From Herminiimonas sp. (lineage in GTDB: Bacteria; Pseudomonadota; Gammaproteobacteria; Burkholderiales; Burkholderiaceae_D): a stretch of DNA of 39,536 nt. Location of the stretch: the NCBI GenBank assembly GCA_028292315.1, contig JAQGMO010000271.1:1-39536 (forward strand). The letters run 5' to 3'. This document shows, one piece after another, positions 8,054 to 15,519 of the stretch. The translations under genes and the position numbers were made by a program. Each line of letters opens with the position of its first letter. Within the stretch, counting starts at the first letter, position 1. Below the pieces are notes generated by a model. The model was not told where the DNA came from and made no database searches. It saw nothing but the letters and a program-made list of their open reading frames with translations.

Positions 8054-9367
8054 TCAATTGTGCATCCCGCCCTGGAGATCGACAGGCTGGATATTCTTTT
8101 TGCGGTTGCGCGCGGCCATCATGGTACGCTTCAGATTCTTTAGCGAGACCGCATAATACAAGGCCTTGAAAGCCAGCAGCGAAGGACCGATGCCGATCTT
8201 GCGGAACACATCGCCGGCCAGCACCGACAGCAACGCCTCCTGCATGCGCCACAGGTTACGCGCTCCCATGAACAGGTCGCGCATGGTCGGATTGGTCACG
8301 CGATAGATAAACCAGGTAAATTGTTTTGGTCCGATCCGCATGGTTTTATCGAAGCGCTTGAGCGCCGCGGCCGCTTCGGCCGGACGACGCAGGCAGCAAT
8401 CGACCGCGTCGGCGCCGACGAATGCGCTATTCATCGCCAGCATGACGCCGGATGAAAACACCGGGTCGATAAAGGTGTAGGCATCCCCCAACAAAAGATA
8501 ATTGGCCGCATGCGTATGGTCGCAGATATAGGAATAATTGCCGGTGGCTTCAGCCTTGGTCACCATTTCGGCGCCCTCGAGACGTTCCTTCAACTGCGGA
8601 CACATGGCGATCGTATCCATTAAAAACTGGTCGAGCGGCTTGCTGCGGGTTTTCAGGTAATAGGGCCAGGTCACGGCGCCGACGCTGGTTTTTCCGTTCG
8701 CCAGCGGGATAAACCAGAACCAGCCGTGATCGAACCAGAATATCGTGATGTTGCCGGCGTCTTTGCCATCGTTGCGCCGGGCCCCGGTAAAGTGGGCATA
8801 GAGCGCAGTGCTGTTGTGCTTTTCGTTGCGTATCTTTGCCTTGAAGTGATTGCCCAGGAAAGTTTCGCGGCCAGATGCATCGAGCACGAAACGCGCGCGC
8901 CACGATTGCTCGGCGCCGTCATCATGCCTGGAGTGCACGATGGCACCCTGATCATTTGGCTGGAACGCAATACCGGTTACCCGGCAGCCCTCGATCACGT
9001 TGGCGCCCTTGCGTTCGGCATTGCGTATCAAGATTTCATCGAACTCGTCGCGCTGCACCTGGTAAGCGAGCGGCATCGACTTGTCCCAGGCATCGGCGAA
9101 ATGGAAAACCTGCTTATGCTCGTGCCATGGCGAGACGAACTCGGCAGCCCATTTATCCATCGCGATCGCCCGGACCTGCTCCGCCACGCCGAGCTGTTCC
9201 AGCAGCGGCAGATTGGCCGGCAATAGCGATTCGCCGATATGAAACCGCGGGTGGCGCGCTTTTTCAATCAGGGTGACATTGTGCCCGCGCTGCGCCAACA
9301 GCGCCGCGGCGGTGGAGCCCGCCGGACCGCCTCCGATGACAAGAACATCACACTCTTTCAGGTTCAT
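8054..9367 (-). CDS. Flavin-dependent halogenase-like FAD oxidoreductase
   Basis: The 437-residue protein has an FAD Rossmann motif VLVIGGGPAGST near the start, GESLLP, and three marks of flavin-dependent halogenases: Lys72 in KWAAEF at the place of the catalytic Lys of PltA/CmlS-type enzymes, the WxWxIP motif (W216-F-W218-F-I220-P221), and the Fx.Px.Sx.G motif (F299 to G307). WxWxIP distinguishes halogenases from monooxygenases. Xanthomonadins are brominated aryl polyenes, so halogenation of the polyene head is a reasonable role; a desaturase or reductase role cannot be excluded, because related FAD proteins in these clusters are often uncharacterised. ATG 9367 gives seven residues before the FAD strand; ATG 9391, with GAG upstream, is an alternative. 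First gene of the minus-strand arm. Confidence 0.8.
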   Translation of the reverse strand: MNLKECDVLVIGGGPAGSTAAALLAQRGHNVTLIEKARHPRFHIGESLLPANLPLLEQLGVAEQVRAIAMDKWAAEFVSPWHEHKQVFHFADAWDKSMPLAYQVQRDEFDEILIRNAERKGANVIEGCRVTGIAFQPNDQGAIVHSRHDDGAEQSWRARFVLDASGRETFLGNHFKAKIRNEKHNSTALYAHFTGARRNDGKDAGNITIFWFDHGWFWFIPLANGKTSVGAVTWPYYLKTRSKPLDQFLMDTIAMCPQLKERLEGAEMVTKAEATGNYSYICDHTHAANYLLLGDAYTFIDPVFSSGVMLAMNSAFVGADAVDCCLRRPAEAAAALKRFDKTMRIGPKQFTWFIYRVTNPTMRDLFMGARNLWRMQEALLSVLAGDVFRKIGIGPSLLAFKALYYAVSLKNLKRTMMAARNRKKNIQPVDLQGGMHN

Positions 9368-9411
9368 CGGCAAGTCTTCATTCGGTTTCATTCGCCATCT
9401 CGATCGGATAC

Positions 9412-9497
9412 TTACTGAGGTCAAACTTACTTAGCTCAAACTACTGAGATCAAACTACTTAGCTCAAACTACTGAGATCAAACTACTGAGATCAAAC
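9412..9497. repeat. Six-copy 14/15-bp tandem repeat array upstream of the halogenase-like gene
   Basis: Six units follow without gaps: two of 15 bp (9412-9426, 9427-9441) and four of 14 bp (9442-9455, 9456-9469, 9470-9483, 9484-9497). Two variants occur, TACTGAGATCAAAC and TACTTAGCTCAAAC, in the order A-B-A-B-A-A, so the first four form a higher-order 28-30 bp repeat. The array starts about 45 bp upstream of the halogenase-like start codon on the minus strand and encodes nothing. It may be a cluster of regulator sites or a slippage-prone promoter spacer. Confidence 0.9.
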
Positions 9498-9502
9498 TTT
9501 AA

Positions 9503-9529
9503 CACTATTTATACTACAAGTAGATAGTG
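9503..9529. promoter_or_regulatory. 27-bp imperfect palindrome between the mipA-like and halogenase-like genes
   Basis: CACTAT (9503-9508) pairs with ATAGTG (9524-9529). Two further TA/TA pairs continue inward after one mismatch. It lies 10 bp beyond the stop of the mipA-like gene and next to the tandem array, on the upstream side of the halogenase-like operon. It is AT-rich with no T-run, so an operator or weak terminator is equally possible. Confidence 0.4.
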
Positions 9530-9539
9530 GGCAATTTAA

Positions 9540-10373
9540 TCATTCGCTCGCATTCACCATCCTGGACGATTCACCGAATACCCAGGTAATGGCAAACCCG
9601 GCCGACACCGCATTGGTTTTTTTAACCAGCGGACTGTCTTCGAAGCGCGCGCCGGCCAGCGTGTCGTAACGCAGGAAACCGCCGACCCAGTAGCGCGCAT
9701 AGCGTTTGGACAGGGCCATCGTGAACTGCGATCCGGAATAGCCGCCCCGTGCGGAATAGGCGCGGCGGGCGGCAGTCGCATCGGCCGCGCTCACCGAATA
9801 GAAGTAGTCGTTGTATTTGCGGCTGCTGAACAAGGGGCCCGCAAGCATGCCGAGATTCCAGCCTGAAAAGCCGGCCGGGTCCTTTATATCGAGATTGAGA
9901 TTGGGGGCAAACACCCATCCGATCTGCTTTGGCGAGGATTCCAGGGTGATGCTGGTACGCACCGGCGTACGAAAATCAAGTTTCAGGCGGCGGTCGTTTG
10001 ACTGCCACAGGTTCATGCTGACCGTCGGCCCCAATTCGATGGTAGGATTGAGATCGTCCATGCCGCTGCGCGCCGCATTGTTTTTGCTGTTGACCGGCAG
10101 CGTGGCGTTGGCGCTCAGGCTGACTTCTACCCGGTCGCTATCGAATAAGGTACCGCGCAATCCATTCCGGTCGGCCTTGAGATATTCGCCGCGGTAAACG
10201 ACATAGGGCGCTGGCAACAAGTATGCGCCTGTTTCATCCGAACCACGGTAATCCGGCAGACGTATACCTGCCGCGCCGATCCCGACTTCCCACAGTGGCA
10301 GAGATTCAGCATGGCATACAGGCAATGTTAATAATGCGAGCGAACAGACTGCCGGAACAACTTTCCACATCAT
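9540..10373 (-). CDS. MipA/OmpV family outer membrane protein
   Basis: The 277-residue protein has a signal peptide (LTLPVCHA, cleavage near residue 22). It is followed by WEVGIGAAGIRLPDYRGSDE, the typical start of mature MipA/OmpV proteins, and a series of alternating amphipathic beta strands ending in SAGFAITWVFG. These proteins form an outer membrane beta barrel; MipA of E. coli scaffolds MltA and PBP1B, while others act as porin-like or antigenic proteins. ATG 10373 is preceded by GGAAAGG; a second ATG follows directly. The gene stands alone, divergent from the small gene at 10483 and 172 bp upstream of the halogenase-like gene. Function within the family is not determined. Confidence 0.85.
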   Translation of the reverse strand: MMWKVVPAVCSLALLTLPVCHAESLPLWEVGIGAAGIRLPDYRGSDETGAYLLPAPYVVYRGEYLKADRNGLRGTLFDSDRVEVSLSANATLPVNSKNNAARSGMDDLNPTIELGPTVSMNLWQSNDRRLKLDFRTPVRTSITLESSPKQIGWVFAPNLNLDIKDPAGFSGWNLGMLAGPLFSSRKYNDYFYSVSAADATAARRAYSARGGYSGSQFTMALSKRYARYWVGGFLRYDTLAGARFEDSPLVKKTNAVSAGFAITWVFGESSRMVNASE

Positions 10374-10482
10374 TAAAACCTTTCCAGATCACAATTATTT
10401 ATGTTTTTCAAACGATTTCAGAATCTTTTCGCGCATTGCGGGGTCTGTGTCGAACAGACTCGATTGTATTTCCATACTCGAA

Positions 10483-10779
10483 ATGATGACTATAAAAATA
10501 TTATTTATAAGCACTATTCTGTTGTTTGCGGTCGGTACGCGAGCGCAAGACGGCAATCCCGTTAACTGTAGTCAACTGGCGGAAATCGGCGCGAATGCGT
10601 ATCGGACCAAGGCCGATGGCTATCCGATGCAGCAGGTGCTGGGGGAAGTTGGCGCCATTCTCAAGGATCCCCAGGTAAAAGATGCGGCGCATGGCGCCAT
10701 CATGGCGATCTATGAAGATGCCTATATCAAGAGCCCGGCGCAGGCATACCGCAAGGTATATGCCGCGTGCAAAAACTAA
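10483..10779 (+). CDS. Small secreted protein of unknown function
   Basis: The 98-residue product begins with a Sec signal peptide (ILFISTILLFAVGTRAQ, cleavage near residue 22). A short helical mature domain of about 76 residues carries one Cys near each end (PVNCSQL and AACKN), which could form a disulfide in the periplasm. Two adjacent ATGs (10483 and 10486) are possible starts. The gene is divergent from the mipA-like gene across about 110 bp and has no partner in the same direction closer than the interrupted Mut7-C gene. I do not recognise a family. Confidence 0.65.
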   Translation: MMTIKILFISTILLFAVGTRAQDGNPVNCSQLAEIGANAYRTKADGYPMQQVLGEVGAILKDPQVKDAAHGAIMAIYEDAYIKSPAQAYRKVYAACKN

Positions 10780-10809
10780 TGTCACACGTGGTGGCAAAGG
10801 ACGATTCAG

Positions 10810-10920
10810 GTGGTCACGGAGACCTTACGTTTTTACGAAGAATAGAATGATTTTATCGCGCCCGGGCGGCGCCAGCGAACCTTCGCGTAGCGCTGCGCGC
10901 AAGCGGCAACCACCAAGCAC
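10810..10920 (+). pseudogene. Interrupted N-terminal ubiquitin-like domain of the Mut7-C protein (two in-frame TAG codons)
   Basis: In the same frame as the downstream gene, translation from GTG 10810 gives a family-like N-terminus (LRFYEE, then a stop, then NDFIAPGRR, a second stop, then [12 protein letters not shown]). The stops are TAG at 10843-10845 and TAG at 10888-10890. From memory, the family has Leu at the first site (FYEELNDF); the residue at the second is unknown. AAAGGA (10795-10800) lies correctly spaced before the GTG, so the old ribosome site survives. The rest of the frame is intact. Either the domain is recently broken, the ambers are read through, or the assembly is wrong at two points. 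Confidence 0.75.
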
Positions 10921-11568
10921 ATGATCGAAGCGCTCGGCGTGCCGCATACCGAAGTCGAACTGGTGCTGGTCAATGGCGAGTCGTCCGGTTTCGACCGCTT
11001 GCTCAAGGACGGCGACCGGGTCGCGGTCTATCCGAAGTTCGAGGCATTTGATATTTCCTCGCTTCTGAAGGTACGCGAGCGTCCGCTGCGTGTGATGCGC
11101 TTCGTCGCCGATGCGCATCTCGGTGGCCTGGCCCACTTGCTGCGCATGACGGGATTCGATACGCTTTACGATAATAATTTCGAAGACAGCGAAATCGAAA
11201 GAATCGCCGCGCAAGAGTATCGCGTCGTGCTGACGCGCGACCGCGAGCTGCTCAAGCGCCGCACCATCACGCATGGCTGTTATGTGCACACATTGAAATC
11301 GCGGCAGCAGCTGCGCGAGATTTTCCAGCGTCTCAATCTGGCAAGCAGCGCGCGGCCGTTCACGCTTTGCCTGCATTGCAATACGCCGTTGCATGCGGTT
11401 GACAAAAGCCTGGTGCTGGAAAGAATTCCGCCGGCGGTGCGTGAGCGCTGCGACCGCTTCAGCACGTGCGAAAGCTGTCAGCGCATATTCTGGGAAGGCT
11501 CGCACTGGCGCTGCATGCGTTCCCTGCTCGATGAATTGATACCGCCCCCGACGCGACCGGAACAATAA
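10921..11568 (+). CDS. Mut7-C RNase domain protein (N-terminally shortened)
   Basis: From ATG 10921 the frame encodes 215 residues. The end of the ubiquitin-like part ([20 protein letters not shown]) is followed by the Mut7-C PIN-like domain, with [22 protein letters not shown] and [13 protein letters not shown] holding the acidic residues. A C-terminal zinc ribbon has Cys pairs CLHC and CESC and the conserved FWEGSHW. The family joins a ubiquitin-like fold to a predicted RNase; its substrate is unknown. The ATG has no Shine-Dalgarno sequence, and about 37 upstream residues of the domain are interrupted by two TAG codons, so the protein may be non-functional or only weakly made. It ends 1 nt before pncB. 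Confidence 0.7.
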   Translation: MIEALGVPHTEVELVLVNGESSGFDRLLKDGDRVAVYPKFEAFDISSLLKVRERPLRVMRFVADAHLGGLAHLLRMTGFDTLYDNNFEDSEIERIAAQEYRVVLTRDRELLKRRTITHGCYVHTLKSRQQLREIFQRLNLASSARPFTLCLHCNTPLHAVDKSLVLERIPPAVRERCDRFSTCESCQRIFWEGSHWRCMRSLLDELIPPPTRPEQ

Positions 11569-11569
11569 T

Positions 11570-12760
11570 ATGCAACCCATCGTACGCAGCCTTCTGGAAA
11601 ACGATCTCTATAAATTCACGATGTGGCAGGCCCTGCTGCACCGGCACCCCGGCGCGCATGCCGAGTATGCGTTTGTATGCCGCAATACGCCGGCCTATCC
11701 GCTGGCTGAATTGAAAGCCGATGTCGAGCGCGAGCTCGATCACCTATGCTCGCTCTTCTTTGCCGAAGACGAGCTGGACTATCTGCGCAGCCTGCGCTTC
11801 ATCAAGAGCGACTTCGTCGATTTTCTTACGGTATTCCGGTTCCAGCGCAAGTTCATTACCGTTCAGACCGACGGTCCGCATCTGCGTATCCGCGCAACCG
11901 GACCGCAGGTCCACGTGATGGGATTTGAAATCTTTGTGCTGTATATCGTGAATGAACTCTACTTCCGCAGGTTTGACCAACAGGACTGCCTTGCGGAAGC
12001 ACGCGTGCGGCTGGCCGCCAAGATCGGCATGCTGCGCGCGTTCGCCGCGGAACCGCCAAGAAAAAATCCATTCACCTTCTTTGACTTCGGCACACGCCGC
12101 CGTTTTTCAGCTGCCTGGCAAGAAGAAGCGGTGGCGACGCTGGCGCGCGAAACCGCCGACTGGTTCAAGGGCACATCGAATGCTTACCTGGCCATGAAAT
12201 ACGGCGTGGTGCCGATCGGAACCATGGCGCATGAATACCTGCAATCATTCCAGGCATTCGGCGTGCGGCTGCGCGACTTTCAAAAAGCGGCGCTCGAAGA
12301 CTGGGTTCAGGAATATCGCGGCGATCTCGGCACTGCACTGACCGACGTGGTCGGGATGGATGCGTTTCTGGCGGACTTCGACCTGTATTTCGCCAAGCTG
12401 TTCGACGGCTTGCGCCATGATTCGGGCGATCCCGTGGTGTGGGGCGAAAAGGCGCTCGCCCATTACGCCGGCCTGCGAATCGATCCGAATACCAAGCGGC
12501 TGGTGTTTTCCGACAGCCTCGATTTAAACAAGGCATTTTCCCTGTACCGGCACTTCGCGGACCGCACCATCACAGGTTTTGGCATCGGCACCAACCTGAC
12601 CAACGACACCGGCGTGCAGCCGCTCAACATCGTGATGAAGCTGGTCGCGTGCAATGGCCAGCCGGTCGCCAAATTGTCGGACGCGAGCGGCAAAACCATG
12701 GCCACGGATGAAACCTTCCTCGCATACTTGCGCCAGGTTTTCAATCATCCTTCCCGGTAA
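11570..12760 (+). CDS. pncB: Nicotinate phosphoribosyltransferase
   Basis: The 396-residue protein matches PncB in length and order: [14 protein letters not shown] at the N-terminus, [20 protein letters not shown] with His221 (the phosphorylated, catalytic His at about 219 in enterobacterial PncB), [10 protein letters not shown] and the C-terminal GIGTNLTND. It joins nicotinate and PRPP, with ATP hydrolysis, to give nicotinate mononucleotide in the Preiss-Handler salvage route to NAD. It begins 1 nt after the Mut7-C gene stop and so depends on that transcript; the interrupted upstream gene may therefore affect its translation or transcription. Confidence 0.95.
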   Translation: MQPIVRSLLENDLYKFTMWQALLHRHPGAHAEYAFVCRNTPAYPLAELKADVERELDHLCSLFFAEDELDYLRSLRFIKSDFVDFLTVFRFQRKFITVQTDGPHLRIRATGPQVHVMGFEIFVLYIVNELYFRRFDQQDCLAEARVRLAAKIGMLRAFAAEPPRKNPFTFFDFGTRRRFSAAWQEEAVATLARETADWFKGTSNAYLAMKYGVVPIGTMAHEYLQSFQAFGVRLRDFQKAALEDWVQEYRGDLGTALTDVVGMDAFLADFDLYFAKLFDGLRHDSGDPVVWGEKALAHYAGLRIDPNTKRLVFSDSLDLNKAFSLYRHFADRTITGFGIGTNLTNDTGVQPLNIVMKLVACNGQPVAKLSDASGKTMATDETFLAYLRQVFNHPSR

Positions 12761-12793
12761 TCGGCGAATTAGTCCAATGACAATCGCTTTTCA

Positions 12794-13384
12794 CTACTTC
12801 TCACCGAGGTCGCCCAAGGTATCGATATCCCTATGTATGCCGGGATCGTCGACGGCCACCTCCATCACCGGGTAGCTTGTCAACAGGCGCCGGGCACCCT
12901 GGTCGCCGCCGAGCGCCAGCAATTCCGGAAGATGCCGGTGGCTGAATGCAACCGGATTGCCGCGCCGGCCTGCATGGGTCGGGACCGCAATATCCGCACC
13001 ATTCGCGATCGTATCGATCAGGGCCTGAAGGGTCGCGGCTTGCACATACGGCATATCGGCCAGCGCGATCAACCAGCCGGCTGCGTTGGCGGTTCGCGCA
13101 ATCGCGAACGCCAGCGACGCGCCCATTCCCTGCCCCGCATCCGGACATTCCACGACTTCGCAACCGAGTGCGCCCAATTGCACCGCTACGGCAGTAGCGC
13201 CGGGCCGCACGACAGCCAGCGTGCGCGGCAAAACGCTCAACAGATTTTTTGCCGCCGCCGCGGCCACCGGCTGGCCGCCCGCTAACGGCTGGAGCAATTT
13301 ATTCTGGATACCGGACGGATCGAAGCGCGACCCTTTACCGGCCGCGAGTAAAATGCCGGCGAGCGGGTGCGATGGTTCCGACAT
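12794..13384 (-). CDS. MobA/MocA-like nucleotidyltransferase
   Basis: The 196-residue protein has the NTP-transferase signature GILLAAGKGSRFDPSG with the nucleotide-binding glycine-rich loop, a following KLLQPLAGG Lys, and ALADMPYV with the metal-binding Asp. This fits the molybdenum cofactor cytidylyl- or guanylyltransferase group (MocA/MobA-like). Such enzymes add CMP or GMP to molybdopterin for particular hydroxylases. No molybdoenzyme gene lies nearby, so the exact cofactor is open. ATG 13384 was chosen as it gives a normal N-terminus; a TTG seven codons upstream is less likely. Its 3' end faces pncB, 33 bp away. Confidence 0.82.
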   Translation of the reverse strand: MSEPSHPLAGILLAAGKGSRFDPSGIQNKLLQPLAGGQPVAAAAAKNLLSVLPRTLAVVRPGATAVAVQLGALGCEVVECPDAGQGMGASLAFAIARTANAAGWLIALADMPYVQAATLQALIDTIANGADIAVPTHAGRRGNPVAFSHRHLPELLALGGDQGARRLLTSYPVMEVAVDDPGIHRDIDTLGDLGEK

Positions 13385-13408
13385 GATCCGTTTACGGCGA
13401 TGCAAGGT

Positions 13409-13711
13409 TTACCTGGATTGATCAAGCAGAGTGAAATGTTCGACTGTCGGCGGCGCCGCGAAAAACGATCCGACGATACTGCGCCACTCCTGGAATGCAG
13501 CCGACTCCCGGAAATCCACGGTATGATTTTCCAGCGTTTCCCAAAAAATCATCAAAATATAACGATCGGGAGACTCGATGCCCTTGTTAATCCTGTGCCC
13601 GGAATATCCCTTGGCCTTGCTAATTACCTGGTCAAGGCCGCGCACAATGGCGGCATCGAATTCTTTTTGTTTGCCCGGATGAATGCGAATGTCGGCGAGT
13701 TCCAGAATCAT
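13409..13711 (-). CDS. Antibiotic biosynthesis monooxygenase (ABM) domain protein
   Basis: The 100-residue protein is a single dimeric alpha/beta-barrel (ferredoxin-like) domain: ADIRIHPGKQKEFDAAI, GYSGHRINKGIESPDRYILMIFWET and a closing strand with EWRSIVGSFFAAPPTVEHF. ABM proteins include quinol monooxygenases and heme-degrading enzymes, but many have no known role. GGAG lies 6 nt before the ATG. It ends 24 bp before the start of the MobA-like gene on the same strand, so the two may be co-transcribed. Confidence 0.82.
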   Translation of the reverse strand: MILELADIRIHPGKQKEFDAAIVRGLDQVISKAKGYSGHRINKGIESPDRYILMIFWETLENHTVDFRESAAFQEWRSIVGSFFAAPPTVEHFTLLDQSR

Positions 13712-13772
13712 GTTTTCTCCAGTTTTGAGTGGATTTCAGTTCAACACGATTATCGCACGAGGCAAACCAGGC

Positions 13773-13816
13773 AAGTCTGCCAGACTTTCAGGAGCCTGCT
13801 GCCGCGCAGGCTCCTG
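13773..13816. terminator. Two adjacent perfect inverted repeats, possible terminator of the HTH gene
   Basis: AAGTCTG (13773-13779) pairs with CAGACTT (13781-13787) around one base. CAGGAGCCTG (13789-13798) pairs with CAGGCTCCTG (13807-13816) around an 8-nt loop. They lie between the end of the HTH regulator gene and the ABM gene, both on the minus strand, where a terminator is expected. Neither is followed by a T-run, so the second hairpin may be Rho-assisted or simply structural. Confidence 0.5.
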
Positions 13817-13839
13817 AGCCGCAGCAGCGAAGAGGCCAA

Positions 13840-14289
13840 TCAATTTCGCTGCGAGGCGATGCCTTTTGACTGTGTGTCCGGCTGTTTCTCTTTGTGCCGA
13901 CTGATTCTAATCAGGATGCGGATGACCTCGCGTGCAATTTCCCTATGCTGCTCATCAAGCAGTTGCAAATCGGCGATCAAGCTTGGATCAGGCGTACCAT
14001 CACCGGCTGATAAATTCGGGCTGCCAGGTTCATTTTCATTTCCCCCAAAACGCAGCCATTCGATGGGAACTGCCAGCCAGTCGGCGAGGACGCGCATCTT
14101 GTCCTGTGTCGGAATCGCTTCACTGACTAACCATTTACGGGCAGCGTGCACCGTAATCGGACGTCCCGAAAAACGCGCGTTGAAATCGCGTGCCAGTTCA
14201 GTCGGGCTGTCTGGAGAGTGACGGGCATTCAACAACGACTGTTGCAGGCGACTGCTGAATCGCTCTCTTTCGTTTGAGACTTTTGCCAC
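13840..14289 (-). CDS. HTH (XRE/phage-repressor-like) DNA-binding protein
   Basis: The 149-residue protein has a lambda-repressor-like helix-turn-helix at about residues 28-78. It includes SPTELARDFNARF, TVHAARKWLVSEAIPTQDKM and VLADWLAVPIEWLRFGG, the last being the stretch seen after the HTH in many Cro/C1-type proteins. The C-terminal half is a helix-rich segment (ADLQLLDEQHREIAREVIRIL) that may dimerise. The start is GTG 14289, supported by AGGAG 6 nt upstream. No phage genes are nearby. The upstream 470-bp AT-rich gap holds an 18-bp palindrome that could be its own operator. Target genes are unknown. Confidence 0.8.
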   Translation of the reverse strand: MAKVSNERERFSSRLQQSLLNARHSPDSPTELARDFNARFSGRPITVHAARKWLVSEAIPTQDKMRVLADWLAVPIEWLRFGGNENEPGSPNLSAGDGTPDPSLIADLQLLDEQHREIAREVIRILIRISRHKEKQPDTQSKGIASQRN

Positions 14290-14759
14290 GCTGTTCTCCT
14301 GGCCTGTTGGTATTGTTACATTCTTAAAAAATTTGCCGGATTAACCGCTACCGGGAGAGCTGATTACCTTCCAAACGCGGCAATAATATGGCCTATTTCC
14401 GCATTAAACCGACTGAGTGTATATCATACAAGATGACAGAGACTAAGTATTTCTACTTAGCACAATTGCCCCATTGATCAACTAAAATTTCATGCTGCAT
14501 GCTTTGTGATGCTGAAAATAAAGACACTAATAAATGCCTGCATTAATTTGCTGTCCAAATAATTTGTAATGTTTTCCATAGGTGTACGACATAACCGTAC
14601 TCCCTTGGATAGCAGTTAGGGCAAAAAAAGTTTGCAAAAAATTAAGGACAGTGCCTTGAATTGTGAAATATTGTCAAATGGTAATGAAGTTTTCAATAAG
14701 ATGGTTGATACTTGGTAAATTAAGTTCCGTTAACAAATATTTTGCATCGGGTGCCATCT
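14290..14759. other. AT-rich intergenic region between divergent regulator genes
   Basis: About 470 bp without a credible gene lie between the HTH gene (minus) and the response regulator gene (plus). The stretch is much richer in A+T than its surroundings, which suggests curved or regulator-bound DNA or an older insertion. It must contain both promoters. Apart from the palindrome at 14443-14460 I see no repeat, RNA gene or terminator that I can support. Confidence 0.7.
14443..14460. promoter_or_regulatory. 18-bp palindrome, candidate operator
   Basis: CTAAGTATTTCTACTTAG is a 7+7 bp perfect inverted repeat with a 4-nt centre. It lies about 154 bp upstream of the HTH gene start and 300 bp upstream of the response regulator start. 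Size and symmetry suit a dimeric HTH repressor. The half-site TACTTAG also occurs in variant B of the tandem array at 9412-9497, which may be chance. Confidence 0.4.
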
Positions 14760-15449
14760 ATGAGAATTGCCGTGCTCGATAATGACCGCAGCCAGACTGA
14801 ATTGGTTTGCCAGGTTTTATCTTCAGCCGGGCATTCCTGCCATTCTTTCGATAATGGCAAGGATATGCTTGGCCAGTTGCGCCGTGAAAGTTATGACATG
14901 CTTATTATTCACTGGCAGGCATCCGACATGAGCGGCGCCGAAGTATTGCGCTGGGCCCGAGAGCGATTGCCCCCGAATTTACCGGTACTGTTCATTACCG
15001 GGCGCTCCGGCGAGGATGATATTGTGGCGGGGCTGGCCGCTGGCGCCGATGATTACATGATCAAGCCGCTGCGCCGCGGTGAACTGGTGGCACGGGTGCA
15101 GGCGCTTTTGCGGCGCGCCTACCCGACCCAGAATGCGGTCGAGCAAATCAAATTCGGCAACTATATATTTGAAACCCGGACCGGTCGCCTGACGGTAAAC
15201 GGAACGCTGGTTGAAGTGACCCAAAAGGAATTCGACCTAGCCCTCTTGTTTTTCCGCAATATTGGACGGCCGCTGTCACGCGCCTATATTCTCGAGGCAG
15301 TCTGGGCGCGCGATGTTGAAATTCCATCGCGCACCATGGATACCCATGTATCGCGCGTGCGCAGCAAGTTGAATTTGCGGCCGGAACACGGGTTCCGCCT
15401 GGCCCCGGTGTACAGCTATGGCTACCGGCTGGAGCAGATGTCGTCCTGA
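14760..15449 (+). CDS. OmpR/PhoB-family response regulator with His in place of the phospho-acceptor Asp
   Basis: The 229-residue protein has a receiver domain (residues 1-118) and an OmpR-type winged helix at about 132-227 (TQKEFDLALLFFRNIGRPLSR, then THVSRVRSKL and YGYRL). In the receiver the acidic pocket (VLDNDR, Asp7), Thr80 (LFITGR) and Lys102 (MIKPL) are kept. The phospho-acceptor position in YDMLIIHWQASDMSG is His51 (CAC at 14910-14912) where the family has Asp; one base change from GAC explains it. It is therefore unlikely to be activated by normal Asp phosphorylation. No sensor kinase gene adjoins it. ATG 14760 is preferred over TTG 14742. It is followed by the hemA promoter region. 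Confidence 0.9.
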   Translation: MRIAVLDNDRSQTELVCQVLSSAGHSCHSFDNGKDMLGQLRRESYDMLIIHWQASDMSGAEVLRWARERLPPNLPVLFITGRSGEDDIVAGLAAGADDYMIKPLRRGELVARVQALLRRAYPTQNAVEQIKFGNYIFETRTGRLTVNGTLVEVTQKEFDLALLFFRNIGRPLSRAYILEAVWARDVEIPSRTMDTHVSRVRSKLNLRPEHGFRLAPVYSYGYRLEQMSS

Positions 15450-15478
15450 CACAATCATTATGCGCTGGTGCAACCGGC

Positions 15479-15484
15479 TATAAT
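15479..15484 (+). promoter_or_regulatory. Putative -10 element of the hemA promoter
   Basis: TATAAT lies 36 bp before the hemA ATG, in the 70-bp gap after the response regulator gene. The matching -35 is poor: CATTAT at 17-bp spacing. A better CTGACA at 15446-15451 is too far (27 bp). An activated or weak promoter is likely. Confidence 0.45.
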
Positions 15485-15519
15485 AGGGGGTAATCACGAT
15501 TCAACCCAAGCTCCCTGGA

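Noticed and set aside
9412-9497. Possible CRISPR array
   Set aside because: The 14-15 bp units follow each other with no spacers, and no cas gene is near.
13789-13816. Perfect 10-bp inverted repeat as a transposon end
   Set aside because: No transposase or matching distant copy was seen; its place after the HTH gene fits a terminator better.
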